From: Chloroflexi bacterium HGW-Chloroflexi-4
GTDB taxonomy: Bacteria; Chloroflexota; Anaerolineae; Anaerolineales; Anaerolineaceae
NCBI GenBank assembly: GCA_002840715.1
Contig: PHBW01000008.1
Coordinates: forward strand, 62,001 to 126,000
Reading direction: 5' to 3'
Length of the DNA stretch: 64,000 nt
Part shown: piece after piece, positions 8,928 through 17,885 of the stretch
How positions within the stretch are numbered: position 1 is the first letter of the stretch
How the letters are laid out: each line of letters starts with the position of its first letter
Notes under the pieces: generated by a model
The model's input: only the letters and a program-made list of their open reading frames with translations
Told to the model about the DNA's origin: nothing
Databases searched by the model: none
Position numbers and translations under genes: made by a program

Positions 8928-9770
8928 ATGAAAAAAATACTATTTATTACACTTATCATGGTCATGATTTTGACCGCTTGCAATTTGCCCAAAGCGAATG
9001 GCACCCCCGCAGTGGATGTTATCTCCACGCGCGTGGCCGGTACACTGGCCGCTTCAGAAACCTCCGCAGCCATGATTCAACCCACAGAAGCCCTTCCGAC
9101 ATTGGCACTCGACACCGCCACACCCGAACCTACCCCCACGGCCACAGTAACCCCAACTGCGACCGTGAACCCCAGCGACCCCAAACTCACACTTGGCGCG
9201 CCGGACTTCACCTTCAATTCTGCCACCAGCGGCAATCCCTTTGGTCTTGCAGGAAATCCTTATGAAGATAATTCAATTATCATTTCTCACCAGGTAGGCG
9301 GACTAAATTTCACCAGTAAAACTATCAACGGGGGAAAACGCTGGCGCCTTTCTGCACCAACCCCAACCAATTTCTACCTTGAAGGCACCTTCAAAGTTAT
9401 TACCTGCTCAGATCGCGACAATTATGGCCTGGCAATGCGGGTTCCAACCTATGCAAGCACACTTGGCTATTTCATTGGTCTTTCTTGCGATGGCAGCTAT
9501 ATCATTGACCGTATTGACGCTGAAGGCAATGGTTACAACCTCAAAACATGGACTGCGGATGCCAACATCAAAACTGGCAGCGGACAAGTTAACCGATTGG
9601 GTGTTATGCTGATCAATGATTCCTTCAAAATATACATCAATGGTGTAAAAGTGACTGAATTTATTGATGGCACAATACCAACCGCGGGTCACGGCGGCGC
9701 ATACATCTCTGCTCGCGGCAATCCTAATTTCACGGTCGAATTGCAGGAACTCTTGGAATGGGATCAATAG
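8928..9770 (+). CDS. Exported lipoprotein with Thr/Pro linker and LamG/DUF1080-like domain
   Basis: A 280-residue lipoprotein. The N-terminus is a type II signal peptide with lipobox LTAC (lipidated C18). A low-complexity Thr/Pro-rich linker (about 60-85) is followed by a beta-rich domain (about 90-280). Its features (TNFYLEGTFKV, NYGLAMRV, YFIGLSCDGSY, INDSFKIYINGVKV) resemble concanavalin-like LamG or DUF1080 sugar-binding sandwiches. It would sit on the outer face of the membrane. No catalytic residues can be named, so binding rather than hydrolysis is the cautious reading. It lies 10 bp upstream of the exonuclease gene and may share its transcript, although a functional link is not apparent. 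Confidence 0.75.
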   Translation: MKKILFITLIMVMILTACNLPKANGTPAVDVISTRVAGTLAASETSAAMIQPTEALPTLALDTATPEPTPTATVTPTATVNPSDPKLTLGAPDFTFNSATSGNPFGLAGNPYEDNSIIISHQVGGLNFTSKTINGGKRWRLSAPTPTNFYLEGTFKVITCSDRDNYGLAMRVPTYASTLGYFIGLSCDGSYIIDRIDAEGNGYNLKTWTADANIKTGSGQVNRLGVMLINDSFKIYINGVKVTEFIDGTIPTAGHGGAYISARGNPNFTVELQELLEWDQ

Positions 9771-9780
9771 GCAAAGATTC

Positions 9781-10362
9781 ATGACAAATCCCGCACCCGA
9801 ACCATTAAAGCAAAATGCCATCCAAACCGCAGCCCGTTGGGTCGCTGAAAAACCGGTCTACATTGACACTGAAACAACCGGACTTGATAAAACAGATGAA
9901 ATTGTCGAAATTTCGATCGTGGATTTTAACGGCAGCGTTTTATATTCATCTTTGGTGAAACCTTCCAAATCCATTCCGGCCGAAGCTTCACGTATCCACG
10001 GCATCACAAACGAAATGGTAGCTTCATCCCAAAACTGGCTGGTTCAATGGCCTACCATCCGCAACATATTGTATGGACGCACCATTGCAGCCTATAACGC
10101 GCCTTTTGATCTACGTATGATGCAGCAATCGCACGCCGCTTATAAATTTCCATGGCGAGAAAATTTCAAAGTGGTGGATGTGCTGGCATTGTATTCTGAT
10201 TACCGCGGTGTGTGGAACCCGGTCAGGGGATCAATGAAGTATTTCAAACTTGAAGAAGCCGGTGCATCTTTTCAGATCGCACTGCCGAATGCACACCGCT
10301 CCACCGCAGATTCGATTTTGACACGCGCTGTGCTGCACAGCATGGCGGGGCAGCCTTTTTAG
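9781..10362 (+). CDS. DnaQ-like 3'-5' exonuclease (DEDD superfamily)
   Basis: A 193-residue exonuclease-domain protein. ExoI has D29 and E31 in VYIDTETTGLD, ExoII is AAYNAPFDLRMM, and the last motif is NAHRSTADS with the H and D of the DEDDh type. Family members remove nucleotides from DNA or RNA 3' ends with two metal ions. The ATG at 9781 is chosen because conservation begins there; the frame also runs upstream inside the lipoprotein gene. It is the first of five genes tightly packed in the same direction that all act on DNA, so a repair or recombination role is more likely than proofreading. No polymerase gene is near. Confidence 0.88.
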   Translation: MTNPAPEPLKQNAIQTAARWVAEKPVYIDTETTGLDKTDEIVEISIVDFNGSVLYSSLVKPSKSIPAEASRIHGITNEMVASSQNWLVQWPTIRNILYGRTIAAYNAPFDLRMMQQSHAAYKFPWRENFKVVDVLALYSDYRGVWNPVRGSMKYFKLEEAGASFQIALPNAHRSTADSILTRAVLHSMAGQPF

Positions 10363-10380
10363 AACCTGAAGGACATTTTT

Positions 10381-12504
10381 TTGACAGAATCAAAGCTTAC
10401 TTCAATACAGCAGCAGATCGCAGATTTACCCGTTCAATCACGGGTATTTTTGCACGGACCGGCAGGCTGCGGCAAAACCTTCGCAGCAGTCCACCACATG
10501 CAAGCGTTGATTAAAGCCGGTGTACCCTCAGATTCCATCTTGATCCTCGTGCCTCAGCGCACGCTGGCCGAACCGTTTAAAAAAATCATAAGAACACCAA
10601 ATTTTACATCAGGGGGCGAACCAGCCATCCTTACCATTGGTGGTTTGGCGCAGCGCATGTTGACCCTTTTTTGGCCCCTGGTTGCCAAAGAAAAAGGTTT
10701 TGGTGCGCCTGATAAACCTCCCCGTTTTCTGACACTTGAAACAGCCCAATATTACCTTTCAAACCTTGTGGAACCACTGTTACAAATTGGATACTTTGAA
10801 AGTGTGACCGTCGATCCCAACCGCCTTTACAGCCAGATACTCGACAACCTCAACAAATCTGCAGTGGTGGGTTTCTCGCCAGAAGAAATATCAACACGGC
10901 TCATCCAAGCCTGGGCGGGCAAACCCTCGCAAGCCATCATTTATGATCAAGCTCAAGAATGCGCGCTGCGATTCAGGCAGTTGTGTCTGCAGCAAAATCT
11001 GCTGGATTTTTCTTTGCAGTTATCCGTTTTTGCCAATCATTTATGGCCTTCGCTTTTATGCAGGCAATACCTGACTTCCACGTACAGACACTTGATCTAC
11101 GATAATACTGAAGAGGATTACCCGGTGGCGCACGACTTGATAGAATCCTGGATGCCTGATTTTGAGTCAGCTTTGATCATAAAAGACGAACAAGGCGGAT
11201 TTCGCTCCTTTATGGGCGCGGATCCTATTTCAGCCAGCCGATTCAGCAAGGCTTGTGAGAAGACAATCAAGTTCACCGAATCCATGATTAAAACACCAGA
11301 GCTGGAACATCTGGAAACTGCACTGACCACCAGCCTGACTTACCACAAAATCGAATCTGAAATCCCAATAGAAATCCAAAACGCTTTTTCAATCCACACC
11401 TTCCGTTTCTATCCCCAGGGCCTGGATTGGATCACAGACCAGGTGAAGGATTTGGTTGATAACCAGGGTGTAAGGCCAGAAGAAATTGTGGTTCTGACGC
11501 CCTTTTTAAGCGATTCGCTACGCCACTCGATTAATGCACGTTTCACCAATGCAGGACTCAGTTTGAGCACCTTTCGCCCATCCAGAGGACTGCGCGACGA
11601 ACCAGCCATCAATGCAGTGCTCACACTGGTAAAACTGGCTTTTCCGACCTGGAATTTGAAACCCGTTAAGGACGAAATACGAATCGCCATGTTGTTGTTG
11701 ATTGAAGACTGTGATTACATCCGTGCAGATTTGATCACCCAGGTGCTTTTTGGCCAAGCTAATGGAATTCTGCGCTCATTTGATTCCGTGAAGAACAAAG
11801 AAATGCAGCAGCGCATCAGCTTTCTGGTTGGCGAACGCTTTGAAAGACTGCGGCTGTGGCTCGAAGAGAACGCCATAGATGATTCTCTAGAACTGGATAT
11901 ATTCATCAGCCGATTATTCGGTGAACTCCTTTCTCAGCCAGGTTATAAATTCCATCAAAATTTCGATTCTGCCGCTGCTGTCAACCGGCTGGTGGAATCC
12001 GCCCGCAAGTTCAGACAGGTGATGAACATTGAAACCTCTCCAAAAACACCTGATTTGAATAAAGAGTACATCCGTCTTGTCGAAACAGGCATACTCTCTG
12101 CCCAATATATGAGTGATTGGGAATCCAAAACCAGATCCGGTTCTGTTCTGGTTTCTCCGGCTTTTTCTTACTTGATGAACAACCGCCCTGTGCGATTTCA
12201 ATTCTGGCTGGATATCGGTTCACAAGGCTGGTGGACGCGTCTGGATCAACCCCTAACCCATCCTTACGTGCTCAACCGCAACTGGCAGAACGGAAAATTG
12301 TGGTCAGACATGCACGAAAACGCAGCCAACCAGCAATCCCTCATCCGCATCATGGATGGCCTCATTCGCCGCTGCAGTGAGCACATTTTCATGTGTACAC
12401 TGGGGGTCAACGAACAAGGTAATGAAGAGCGCGGCGCATTGATCATGGCTGTGCAAACCATCCTGCGAAAACTTCAAAACAAGCCGGGGGTGAAGCATGT
12501 TTAA
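10381..12504 (+). CDS. AddB-like superfamily 1 helicase/ATPase without nuclease domain
   Basis: A 707-residue protein starting at TTG 10381. A Walker A motif is clear (GPAGCGKT, residues 26-33). A Walker-B-like acidic stretch (HLIYDNTEEDYP) sits near residue 240, where UvrD proteins have DEAQD. Motif V/VI-type signatures are weak. This is the pattern of AddB/RecC-like subunits, whose helicase folds have drifted. Unlike AddB it has no C-terminal nuclease; that domain is on a separate gene two places downstream. It overlaps the following helicase gene by 8 bp, implying coupled translation and probably a complex. The AddB-like reading is inference from fold signatures and gene order. Confidence 0.7.
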   Translation: MTESKLTSIQQQIADLPVQSRVFLHGPAGCGKTFAAVHHMQALIKAGVPSDSILILVPQRTLAEPFKKIIRTPNFTSGGEPAILTIGGLAQRMLTLFWPLVAKEKGFGAPDKPPRFLTLETAQYYLSNLVEPLLQIGYFESVTVDPNRLYSQILDNLNKSAVVGFSPEEISTRLIQAWAGKPSQAIIYDQAQECALRFRQLCLQQNLLDFSLQLSVFANHLWPSLLCRQYLTSTYRHLIYDNTEEDYPVAHDLIESWMPDFESALIIKDEQGGFRSFMGADPISASRFSKACEKTIKFTESMIKTPELEHLETALTTSLTYHKIESEIPIEIQNAFSIHTFRFYPQGLDWITDQVKDLVDNQGVRPEEIVVLTPFLSDSLRHSINARFTNAGLSLSTFRPSRGLRDEPAINAVLTLVKLAFPTWNLKPVKDEIRIAMLLLIEDCDYIRADLITQVLFGQANGILRSFDSVKNKEMQQRISFLVGERFERLRLWLEENAIDDSLELDIFISRLFGELLSQPGYKFHQNFDSAAAVNRLVESARKFRQVMNIETSPKTPDLNKEYIRLVETGILSAQYMSDWESKTRSGSVLVSPAFSYLMNNRPVRFQFWLDIGSQGWWTRLDQPLTHPYVLNRNWQNGKLWSDMHENAANQQSLIRIMDGLIRRCSEHIFMCTLGVNEQGNEERGALIMAVQTILRKLQNKPGVKHV

Positions 12505-14734
12505 GCCCCGTCCAATGCAGGCAGAAATTCTCAAATATCAAAACGGCAAAATGGGCGTGGCTGCCGTGCCTGGCAGCGGAAAAACTGCCACACTTTCTGC
12601 ACTGGCTGCCCAATTGATCACACAAGGCACCATCTACGACGACCAGGAAATTTTGATCGTCACTCTTGTCAATTCTGCCGTGGATAACTTTTCGACTCGC
12701 ATCGCATCATTTGTACGCGAAGCTGGACTTCTCGAAAACATGGGCTACCGTGTTCGCACCCTGCACGGTTTGGCGCATGACATCGTGCGAGAAAGACCTG
12801 ATTTGGCTGGTCTTTCAGAACAATTTTCCATTCTTGACGAAAATGAATCTTCGCGCATGATTGAAGCAGCCGCGGCTGCTTATCTTAGGGAGCATCCTGA
12901 ACTGGCCGAACAATATATAGACCCAAGTATTGACTTGCATAATGAACCAAAAACGCATAAAAATTGGAATGAAAGCATAACCAGCATTTGCGCCAATTTC
13001 ATCAGCCAGGCAAAAGATCTGCAAATTGAGCCTGCCGAATTGCGTGAGAAAATCGAAAAACATCATCTTTCCGATCCACTGCTTGAGATGGCCGTTCAGG
13101 TCTATTTTGAATATCAAAGGGGACTGCGTTATCGGGGTTCTGTGGATTTCTCAGACCTGGTCCGACTGGCTCATCGCGTGCTCTCATCAGACCGTGAATT
13201 TCTTGAACGGCTGCGCTACCGCTGGCCATATATCCTTGAGGATGAAGCCCAGGATTCTTCGTTGGTGCAGGAGCGCATCCTCAGGCTGCTGGTGGGACCG
13301 GACGGCAATTGGGTGCGGGTGGGTGACACCAATCAGGCTATCTATGAGACTTTTACCACCGCCAGCCCTACTTTTCTACGCGACTTTTTACGTGAACCCG
13401 GTGTGGTTGCAAAAGACCTTGCCAATTCCGGACGTTCCAATAAAAGCATCATCCGTCTCGCCAACGATCTAAACAAGTGGACACGAGACGCTCACCCGGT
13501 GGAAGACCTTCGCAGTTCGCTTTCACTTCCTTACATCATCCCCGCCCCGCCTGGCGATCCGCAGCCCAACCCGCCTGATCACCCGCAATCCGTTTACATC
13601 ATGAAGAACGCGGTGAATTCTGAAGAAGAGATCAAAAAAGTAGTCGAATCGATTAGAAATTGGCTACCTGCTCATCAAGATAAAACAGTCGCTGTTCTCT
13701 GCCCGATCGGTTTTCACGCTGAAAAAGTGGTTGAAGCGCTGGAATTTGCCGGCATCGAAATCGTTGAAATGCTAAAAAGCACCCAATCCACTCGCCGTGT
13801 AACGCGCATCCTCGAAAAAGTGCTCGTCTGTCTGTCTGACCCCTCCGCCGTTAATAAGTTGGCTGCAGTGTTTCAATTGTTAACTCATGATAACCCTGAC
13901 CTTGAGACCTGCAAATCTGATGTTTCGAACCTGTTCAACCAATTGAAAAAGGTGCGTGAATTGGAAGTTTTGCTATACGCAGACACCCCAAATGGTTGGC
14001 GCAAAACACTTCAACTTGAAGCATTGCCGCCAGTCCTGGATCGAAAATTCAGCAAGTTCCTGGTAGATATGGTCCGCTGGCAAAATGCAGCACCCCTGCC
14101 AATAGATCAACTGCTGCTAACCGTCGGACGAGACCTCTTCACTTCACCACAGGATTTAGCATTAACACATAAACTGGCGTTACTGCTTGAATTCAGCGCA
14201 CGCAACCACCCTGAATATCAATTGCCGCAGTTTGCGATCGACCTGGCTGAAATTGCCTCCAATGAGCGCAAATTCGCTGGTTTCAGTGAGGATGATACCG
14301 GATTCAACCCGGAAGCCCACAAAGGTAAAGTGCTGGTCAGCACCTTCCATAAAGCCAAAGGGCTTGAGTGGGACAGGGTTTATCTGCTATCCGTCAATAA
14401 TTATGATTTCCCTTCCGCGCAGGAGTTTGACAATTACAAGGGTGAAAAATGGTTCATTGCCAACCATCTCAATCTTGAAGCGGAACTGCTCTCCAAGTTG
14501 AAAGCCATCGTGAATGACGACATCCCTGGCATGTTCATGGAACCCGGATATGCCACACGCGAGGCAAGGATCGAATATTCTTCAGAACGACTGCGCTTGT
14601 TGTATGTTGGCATTACCCGTGCCCGCGAATCACTGATCATCACCTGGAACACCGGAAGGCGCAAAGAAGCCCGCATGGCGCTTCCGCTTGAGGCTTTGCA
14701 CGCCATTTTGGAGGAAAAGAATGCTGCTGCCTGA
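12497..14734 (+). CDS. UvrD/PcrA-like superfamily 1 DNA helicase
   Basis: A 745-residue 3'-5' helicase-type protein with a full motif set: Walker A AVPGSGKTA (K29), Walker B YILEDEAQDSS, motif III VGDTNQAIYETF, motif V LVSTFHKAKGLEWDRVYL, and motif VI RLLYVGITRARESL. It has no nuclease domain at its C-terminus, so it is not a complete AddA. The overlap of 8 bp with the AddB-like gene and 14 bp with the nuclease gene, both with coupled starts, points to a stoichiometric three-protein machine. It is expected to unwind duplex DNA in the cytosol while the separate nuclease degrades or processes it. Confidence 0.9.
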   Translation: MFKPRPMQAEILKYQNGKMGVAAVPGSGKTATLSALAAQLITQGTIYDDQEILIVTLVNSAVDNFSTRIASFVREAGLLENMGYRVRTLHGLAHDIVRERPDLAGLSEQFSILDENESSRMIEAAAAAYLREHPELAEQYIDPSIDLHNEPKTHKNWNESITSICANFISQAKDLQIEPAELREKIEKHHLSDPLLEMAVQVYFEYQRGLRYRGSVDFSDLVRLAHRVLSSDREFLERLRYRWPYILEDEAQDSSLVQERILRLLVGPDGNWVRVGDTNQAIYETFTTASPTFLRDFLREPGVVAKDLANSGRSNKSIIRLANDLNKWTRDAHPVEDLRSSLSLPYIIPAPPGDPQPNPPDHPQSVYIMKNAVNSEEEIKKVVESIRNWLPAHQDKTVAVLCPIGFHAEKVVEALEFAGIEIVEMLKSTQSTRRVTRILEKVLVCLSDPSAVNKLAAVFQLLTHDNPDLETCKSDVSNLFNQLKKVRELEVLLYADTPNGWRKTLQLEALPPVLDRKFSKFLVDMVRWQNAAPLPIDQLLLTVGRDLFTSPQDLALTHKLALLLEFSARNHPEYQLPQFAIDLAEIASNERKFAGFSEDDTGFNPEAHKGKVLVSTFHKAKGLEWDRVYLLSVNNYDFPSAQEFDNYKGEKWFIANHLNLEAELLSKLKAIVNDDIPGMFMEPGYATREARIEYSSERLRLLYVGITRARESLIITWNTGRRKEARMALPLEALHAILEEKNAAA

Positions 14735-15515
14735 TTCCTTCGTTTTTACCCAACAAAACCTGCAAGATTATAAAGACTGCGCTTACCGTTTCTACCTCAA
14801 AGAAATTTTGAGACTCGATTGGCCTGCGGTTGAAAGCGAACCCATTAGAGAACAGGAAGCCCTGATGCTGATGGGCACCCGTTTTCACCTGCTCTGTCAA
14901 CAATATTTTTCGGGCATCCCGGCGGATGTGCTTTCGGGGCAAATTACACATCCGGAGCTAACAGATTGGTGGCAAAATTTCTTAAACCTCAATCTTCACC
15001 CAACACCCGGCAGTTTTTCAGTTGAGAAACTTAACACCATTCCGTTTGGCGGCTTCCGTCTGGCAGCCAAAATCGACCTGATGCTCAAGACAGACGGAAA
15101 AATAATTATCTATGATTGGAAAACTTCACAGCACCAACCCAAACGCCAGACCTTGTTGGCGCGTATGCAGAGCAAAGTCTATCCTTTTGTGATCTCTAAC
15201 CTTCCAGCAAGTCAGACTGTTCAGCCTGAATCCATTGAAATGGTTTACTGGTATCCAGCCTTCCCTCAATCGCCCGTCATATTCGCCTATTCAAGCGCGC
15301 AAAATGACGCGGATCAAACCGAGCTTGAACTTTTAGCCGCCGAAATCACTTCAAAAGACAAAGAAGCTTTCAATAAAACCGACAACACGAAAGTTTGTAA
15401 ATTCTGCCGCTACCGTTCACTTTGCGACCGGGGAAAAGAAGCTGGCACAAGTGAATTGGATGAAGAACCGGCCGATTCAGACGCTGCCTTTATTTTTGAT
15501 TTTGATTCGATTTAG
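14721..15515 (+). CDS. Free-standing PD-(D/E)XK nuclease with AddB/Cas4-type iron-sulfur cysteines
   Basis: A 264-residue RecB-family nuclease. The catalytic set can be read as H56 in MGTRFH, D119 in AKIDLML and D132-x-K134 in IYDWKTS. Four cysteines, C20 in YKDCAYRF and C226, C229, C235 in CKFCRYRSLC, have the one-plus-three layout that holds a 4Fe-4S cluster in AddB, AdnB and Cas4. The ATG at 14721 has a GGAGGAAAAG ribosome site and lies inside the end of the helicase gene; a TTG at 14688 is less likely. Cas4 is an alternative family name, but there is no CRISPR locus here and the two helicases beside it favour an AddAB-like end-processing role. Confidence 0.88.
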   Translation: MLLPDSFVFTQQNLQDYKDCAYRFYLKEILRLDWPAVESEPIREQEALMLMGTRFHLLCQQYFSGIPADVLSGQITHPELTDWWQNFLNLNLHPTPGSFSVEKLNTIPFGGFRLAAKIDLMLKTDGKIIIYDWKTSQHQPKRQTLLARMQSKVYPFVISNLPASQTVQPESIEMVYWYPAFPQSPVIFAYSSAQNDADQTELELLAAEITSKDKEAFNKTDNTKVCKFCRYRSLCDRGKEAGTSELDEEPADSDAAFIFDFDSI

Positions 15516-15518
15516 AGC

Positions 15519-17855
15519 ATGAAACCCTTACTACCTGCTTCTGCAACCCGCTGGATCAATCCACCGGAAAATCCCCTGCCATCCGATTTGACTACCATGT
15601 TGAATTTGCCTGAATTGGTGCTGCGTATTCTGCACCGCCAGGGGGTGCATTCCTCCGCTGAAGCCCGCGCCTTTATGGATTTTCAAACCTATACCCCCGC
15701 CTCACCTTACGAACTGCAGGACATGGAAAAAGGAATCGAACGCACACTGCATGCCAAAAAATCCGGCGAGTTGATCGGTGTGTGGGGTGATTTCGATGTG
15801 GACGGCCAAACTGCGACTGCCACTTTGGTTTCAGCTTTGAGACAGGTTGGCGCGAAAGTGGTCTATCATGTGCCCGTGCGCGGACCAGAAAGTCATGGCA
15901 TAAAACTGGAAGTCTTGCAGACATTTGTGCAGCAAGGCGTCACATTGTTGATCACCTGCGATACTGGCATTTCTGAGGTTGATCAGATTGCCTGGGCACA
16001 ATCGCACAATATAGATGTGATCATTACAGACCATCACACCCTGCCCGAAGTACTTCCTCAAGCTTATGCGATCATCAATCCACAGCGGCTTGCATTTGAC
16101 CATCCGCTGCGTCCACTGCCGGGGGTCGGGGTGGCCTGCAAGTTCGCTGAAGCATTATTTGAACGCAGCCACAAGGAAGATGGAGCGCGTTCACTTCACG
16201 ACCTTGCCGCTTTGGGCATCGTTGCTGATATTGCAGAATTACACGCAGATTCACGCTATTTGGCACAATCAGGCATTGACTTGATCCGTCAATCTCCCCG
16301 GGCTGCTCTGCGTGCCATGTTGCAAGCTGCGGAGATTGAGGCAGCGCAATTCTCCGAGGAATCCATCTCATTTGCACTTGCACCACGCATGAACGCTGTT
16401 GGAAGACTCTCAGACGCCAACCCAATGGTTGAATTTTTACTCTCTGATGACCCGGCAGTCATATCGGTTACCATCAATCGTTTGGAAGGTCTAAACGCGC
16501 AGCGTAAACTATTATGCGACCATGTCTTTCAAGGCGCACTCGCTCAAATTGAACGCAATCCAGGTTTGCTTGACCATCCTGTCTTGATCCTCTCTCACCC
16601 TGAGTGGCCGGCAGGTGTGGTGGGTATTGTAGCCAGCCGTTTGATCTCACTTTATCATCGTCCGGTGATTCTGATGGTGGCTCCTCCTGGCGGTTTAATG
16701 CGTGGATCAGCACGATCCATTGAAGGAATTGACATCACCGCTTCCATCAGACAAAACGCGGTTTTCTTGACTTCTTTTGGCGGGCATCCCATGGCTGCCG
16801 GCCTCGCCCTGGATCCTAAGAATTTCAAAGCTTTTCAGCGTGAACTGGATAAAGCCGTGGAGGCACAGTGCGAACTCCATCCAGTGGTGAACGAACTTCA
16901 GATCGACGTCTGGCAGCAGCCATCACAAATTGATCTCGCACTGCTGCAATCCATTGATCAACTGGCACCATTTGGAGCAGGAAACCCACCCATTGTGATG
17001 GCCGCCAAAAATATGAGGCTGGTCAGCGCCACCCCAATAGGTAAAACCAAAGAGCACATGCAGCTTTTGGTTGAAGACGCAAAAGAGCAAGCATCAAAAT
17101 TTTTGTGGTGGCAATCCGCCGGACTGCCCCAGCCCGAAGGGTTGTTTGATCTGGCTTATACAGCCCGAGCATCAACTTATAAAGGTCAAGCTCAATTTCA
17201 ACTCGAATGGCTGGATTTCCGTCCAGTCGAAAATGAAACCCTGGTGCTCATTTCTAAAAAAAGAAAAACCATCGAGCATCATGATTACCGTAAAAGTTCA
17301 GTCTCATCGTTGTTTACAAAGAACCTGGTCGATAAATATCAGCCAGAAGTGTATTACGAAGGGTTGAATCAATATCCCTTTGCAACAAAAAACCGACTCG
17401 AATTAACGACGAATGAGACTTTATTAATCCTTTCCATGCCGCCTTCGCAAGCCATTCTGGATCAGATCATTACAAAAGTTCAACCGGTACGCGTGTTTTG
17501 GTTTACGAGCGAACCAGTTGAAAACGAAACTGAAATTGTAATTAAAAACACGGCCCAAAAAATTAAACAAAGTTTCATACAAAACCAGCCTATGATCAAC
17601 GTTGGAGAACTTGCTATTGAATTGGCTACCACTGAAGAGATCATTCGTTTAACCGTCCAGTGGATGACCGCACGAGGCGATATCACCATCCAAACCGAGG
17701 GCGATAAAACCATCCTGCTTACGCCAGGCGGCTTTGCAGACCTCACTAAACAAGAAGAGTTTAAAAAGAAAATTCAAAAAAGCATGGCTGAAACCCAGGC
17801 CTTTCGCCGATATGCTCTTCGCTGTGATCTCTCTGATTTGATTGAAAATGCTTGA
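15519..17855 (+). CDS. recJ: Single-stranded-DNA exonuclease RecJ, long form
   Basis: A 5'-3' single-strand exonuclease of recombination and repair. The DHH domain has GDFDVDGQTA (D91, D93, D95), D148 in ITCDTGIS and the TDHH motif at 170-173. The DHHA1 part has GRLSDANP and SFGGHPMAAGLAL, and an OB-fold region follows around 450-550. At 778 residues it is about 200 longer than the E. coli enzyme. The tail from roughly 570 includes a segment that looks like a winged helix (VGELAIELATTEEIIRLTVQ) but has no certain assignment. It starts 3 bp after the nuclease stop, so it belongs to the same operon and supplies the opposite exonuclease polarity. Confidence 0.93.
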   Translation: MKPLLPASATRWINPPENPLPSDLTTMLNLPELVLRILHRQGVHSSAEARAFMDFQTYTPASPYELQDMEKGIERTLHAKKSGELIGVWGDFDVDGQTATATLVSALRQVGAKVVYHVPVRGPESHGIKLEVLQTFVQQGVTLLITCDTGISEVDQIAWAQSHNIDVIITDHHTLPEVLPQAYAIINPQRLAFDHPLRPLPGVGVACKFAEALFERSHKEDGARSLHDLAALGIVADIAELHADSRYLAQSGIDLIRQSPRAALRAMLQAAEIEAAQFSEESISFALAPRMNAVGRLSDANPMVEFLLSDDPAVISVTINRLEGLNAQRKLLCDHVFQGALAQIERNPGLLDHPVLILSHPEWPAGVVGIVASRLISLYHRPVILMVAPPGGLMRGSARSIEGIDITASIRQNAVFLTSFGGHPMAAGLALDPKNFKAFQRELDKAVEAQCELHPVVNELQIDVWQQPSQIDLALLQSIDQLAPFGAGNPPIVMAAKNMRLVSATPIGKTKEHMQLLVEDAKEQASKFLWWQSAGLPQPEGLFDLAYTARASTYKGQAQFQLEWLDFRPVENETLVLISKKRKTIEHHDYRKSSVSSLFTKNLVDKYQPEVYYEGLNQYPFATKNRLELTTNETLLILSMPPSQAILDQIITKVQPVRVFWFTSEPVENETEIVIKNTAQKIKQSFIQNQPMINVGELAIELATTEEIIRLTVQWMTARGDITIQTEGDKTILLTPGGFADLTKQEEFKKKIQKSMAETQAFRRYALRCDLSDLIENA

Positions 17856-17867
17856 CAAAAAATCTGC

Positions 17868-17876
17868 TGGTATAAT
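17868..17876 (+). promoter_or_regulatory. Extended -10 promoter, likely leaderless transcript
   Basis: TGGTATAAT fits an extended -10 (TGn plus perfect TATAAT at 17871-17876). A TTGACA lies at 17852, but only 13 bp away, too close for a normal pair. The expected start (about 17883) is 3 nt before the ATG at 17886, and there is no Shine-Dalgarno, so the mRNA may be leaderless or nearly so. Confidence 0.55.
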
Positions 17877-17885
17877 TCAGACAAT

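Noticed and set aside
9060-9185. Thr/Pro codon repeats in lipoprotein and LysM genes as mobile or regulatory repeats
   Set aside because: They encode low-complexity linkers common in exported Chloroflexota proteins and have no repeat-unit structure at DNA level.
17852-17876. TTGACA/TATAAT pair before the L,D-transpeptidase gene as a normal sigma-70 promoter
   Set aside because: The spacing is only 13 bp; the extended -10 reading (TGG-TATAAT) is better.
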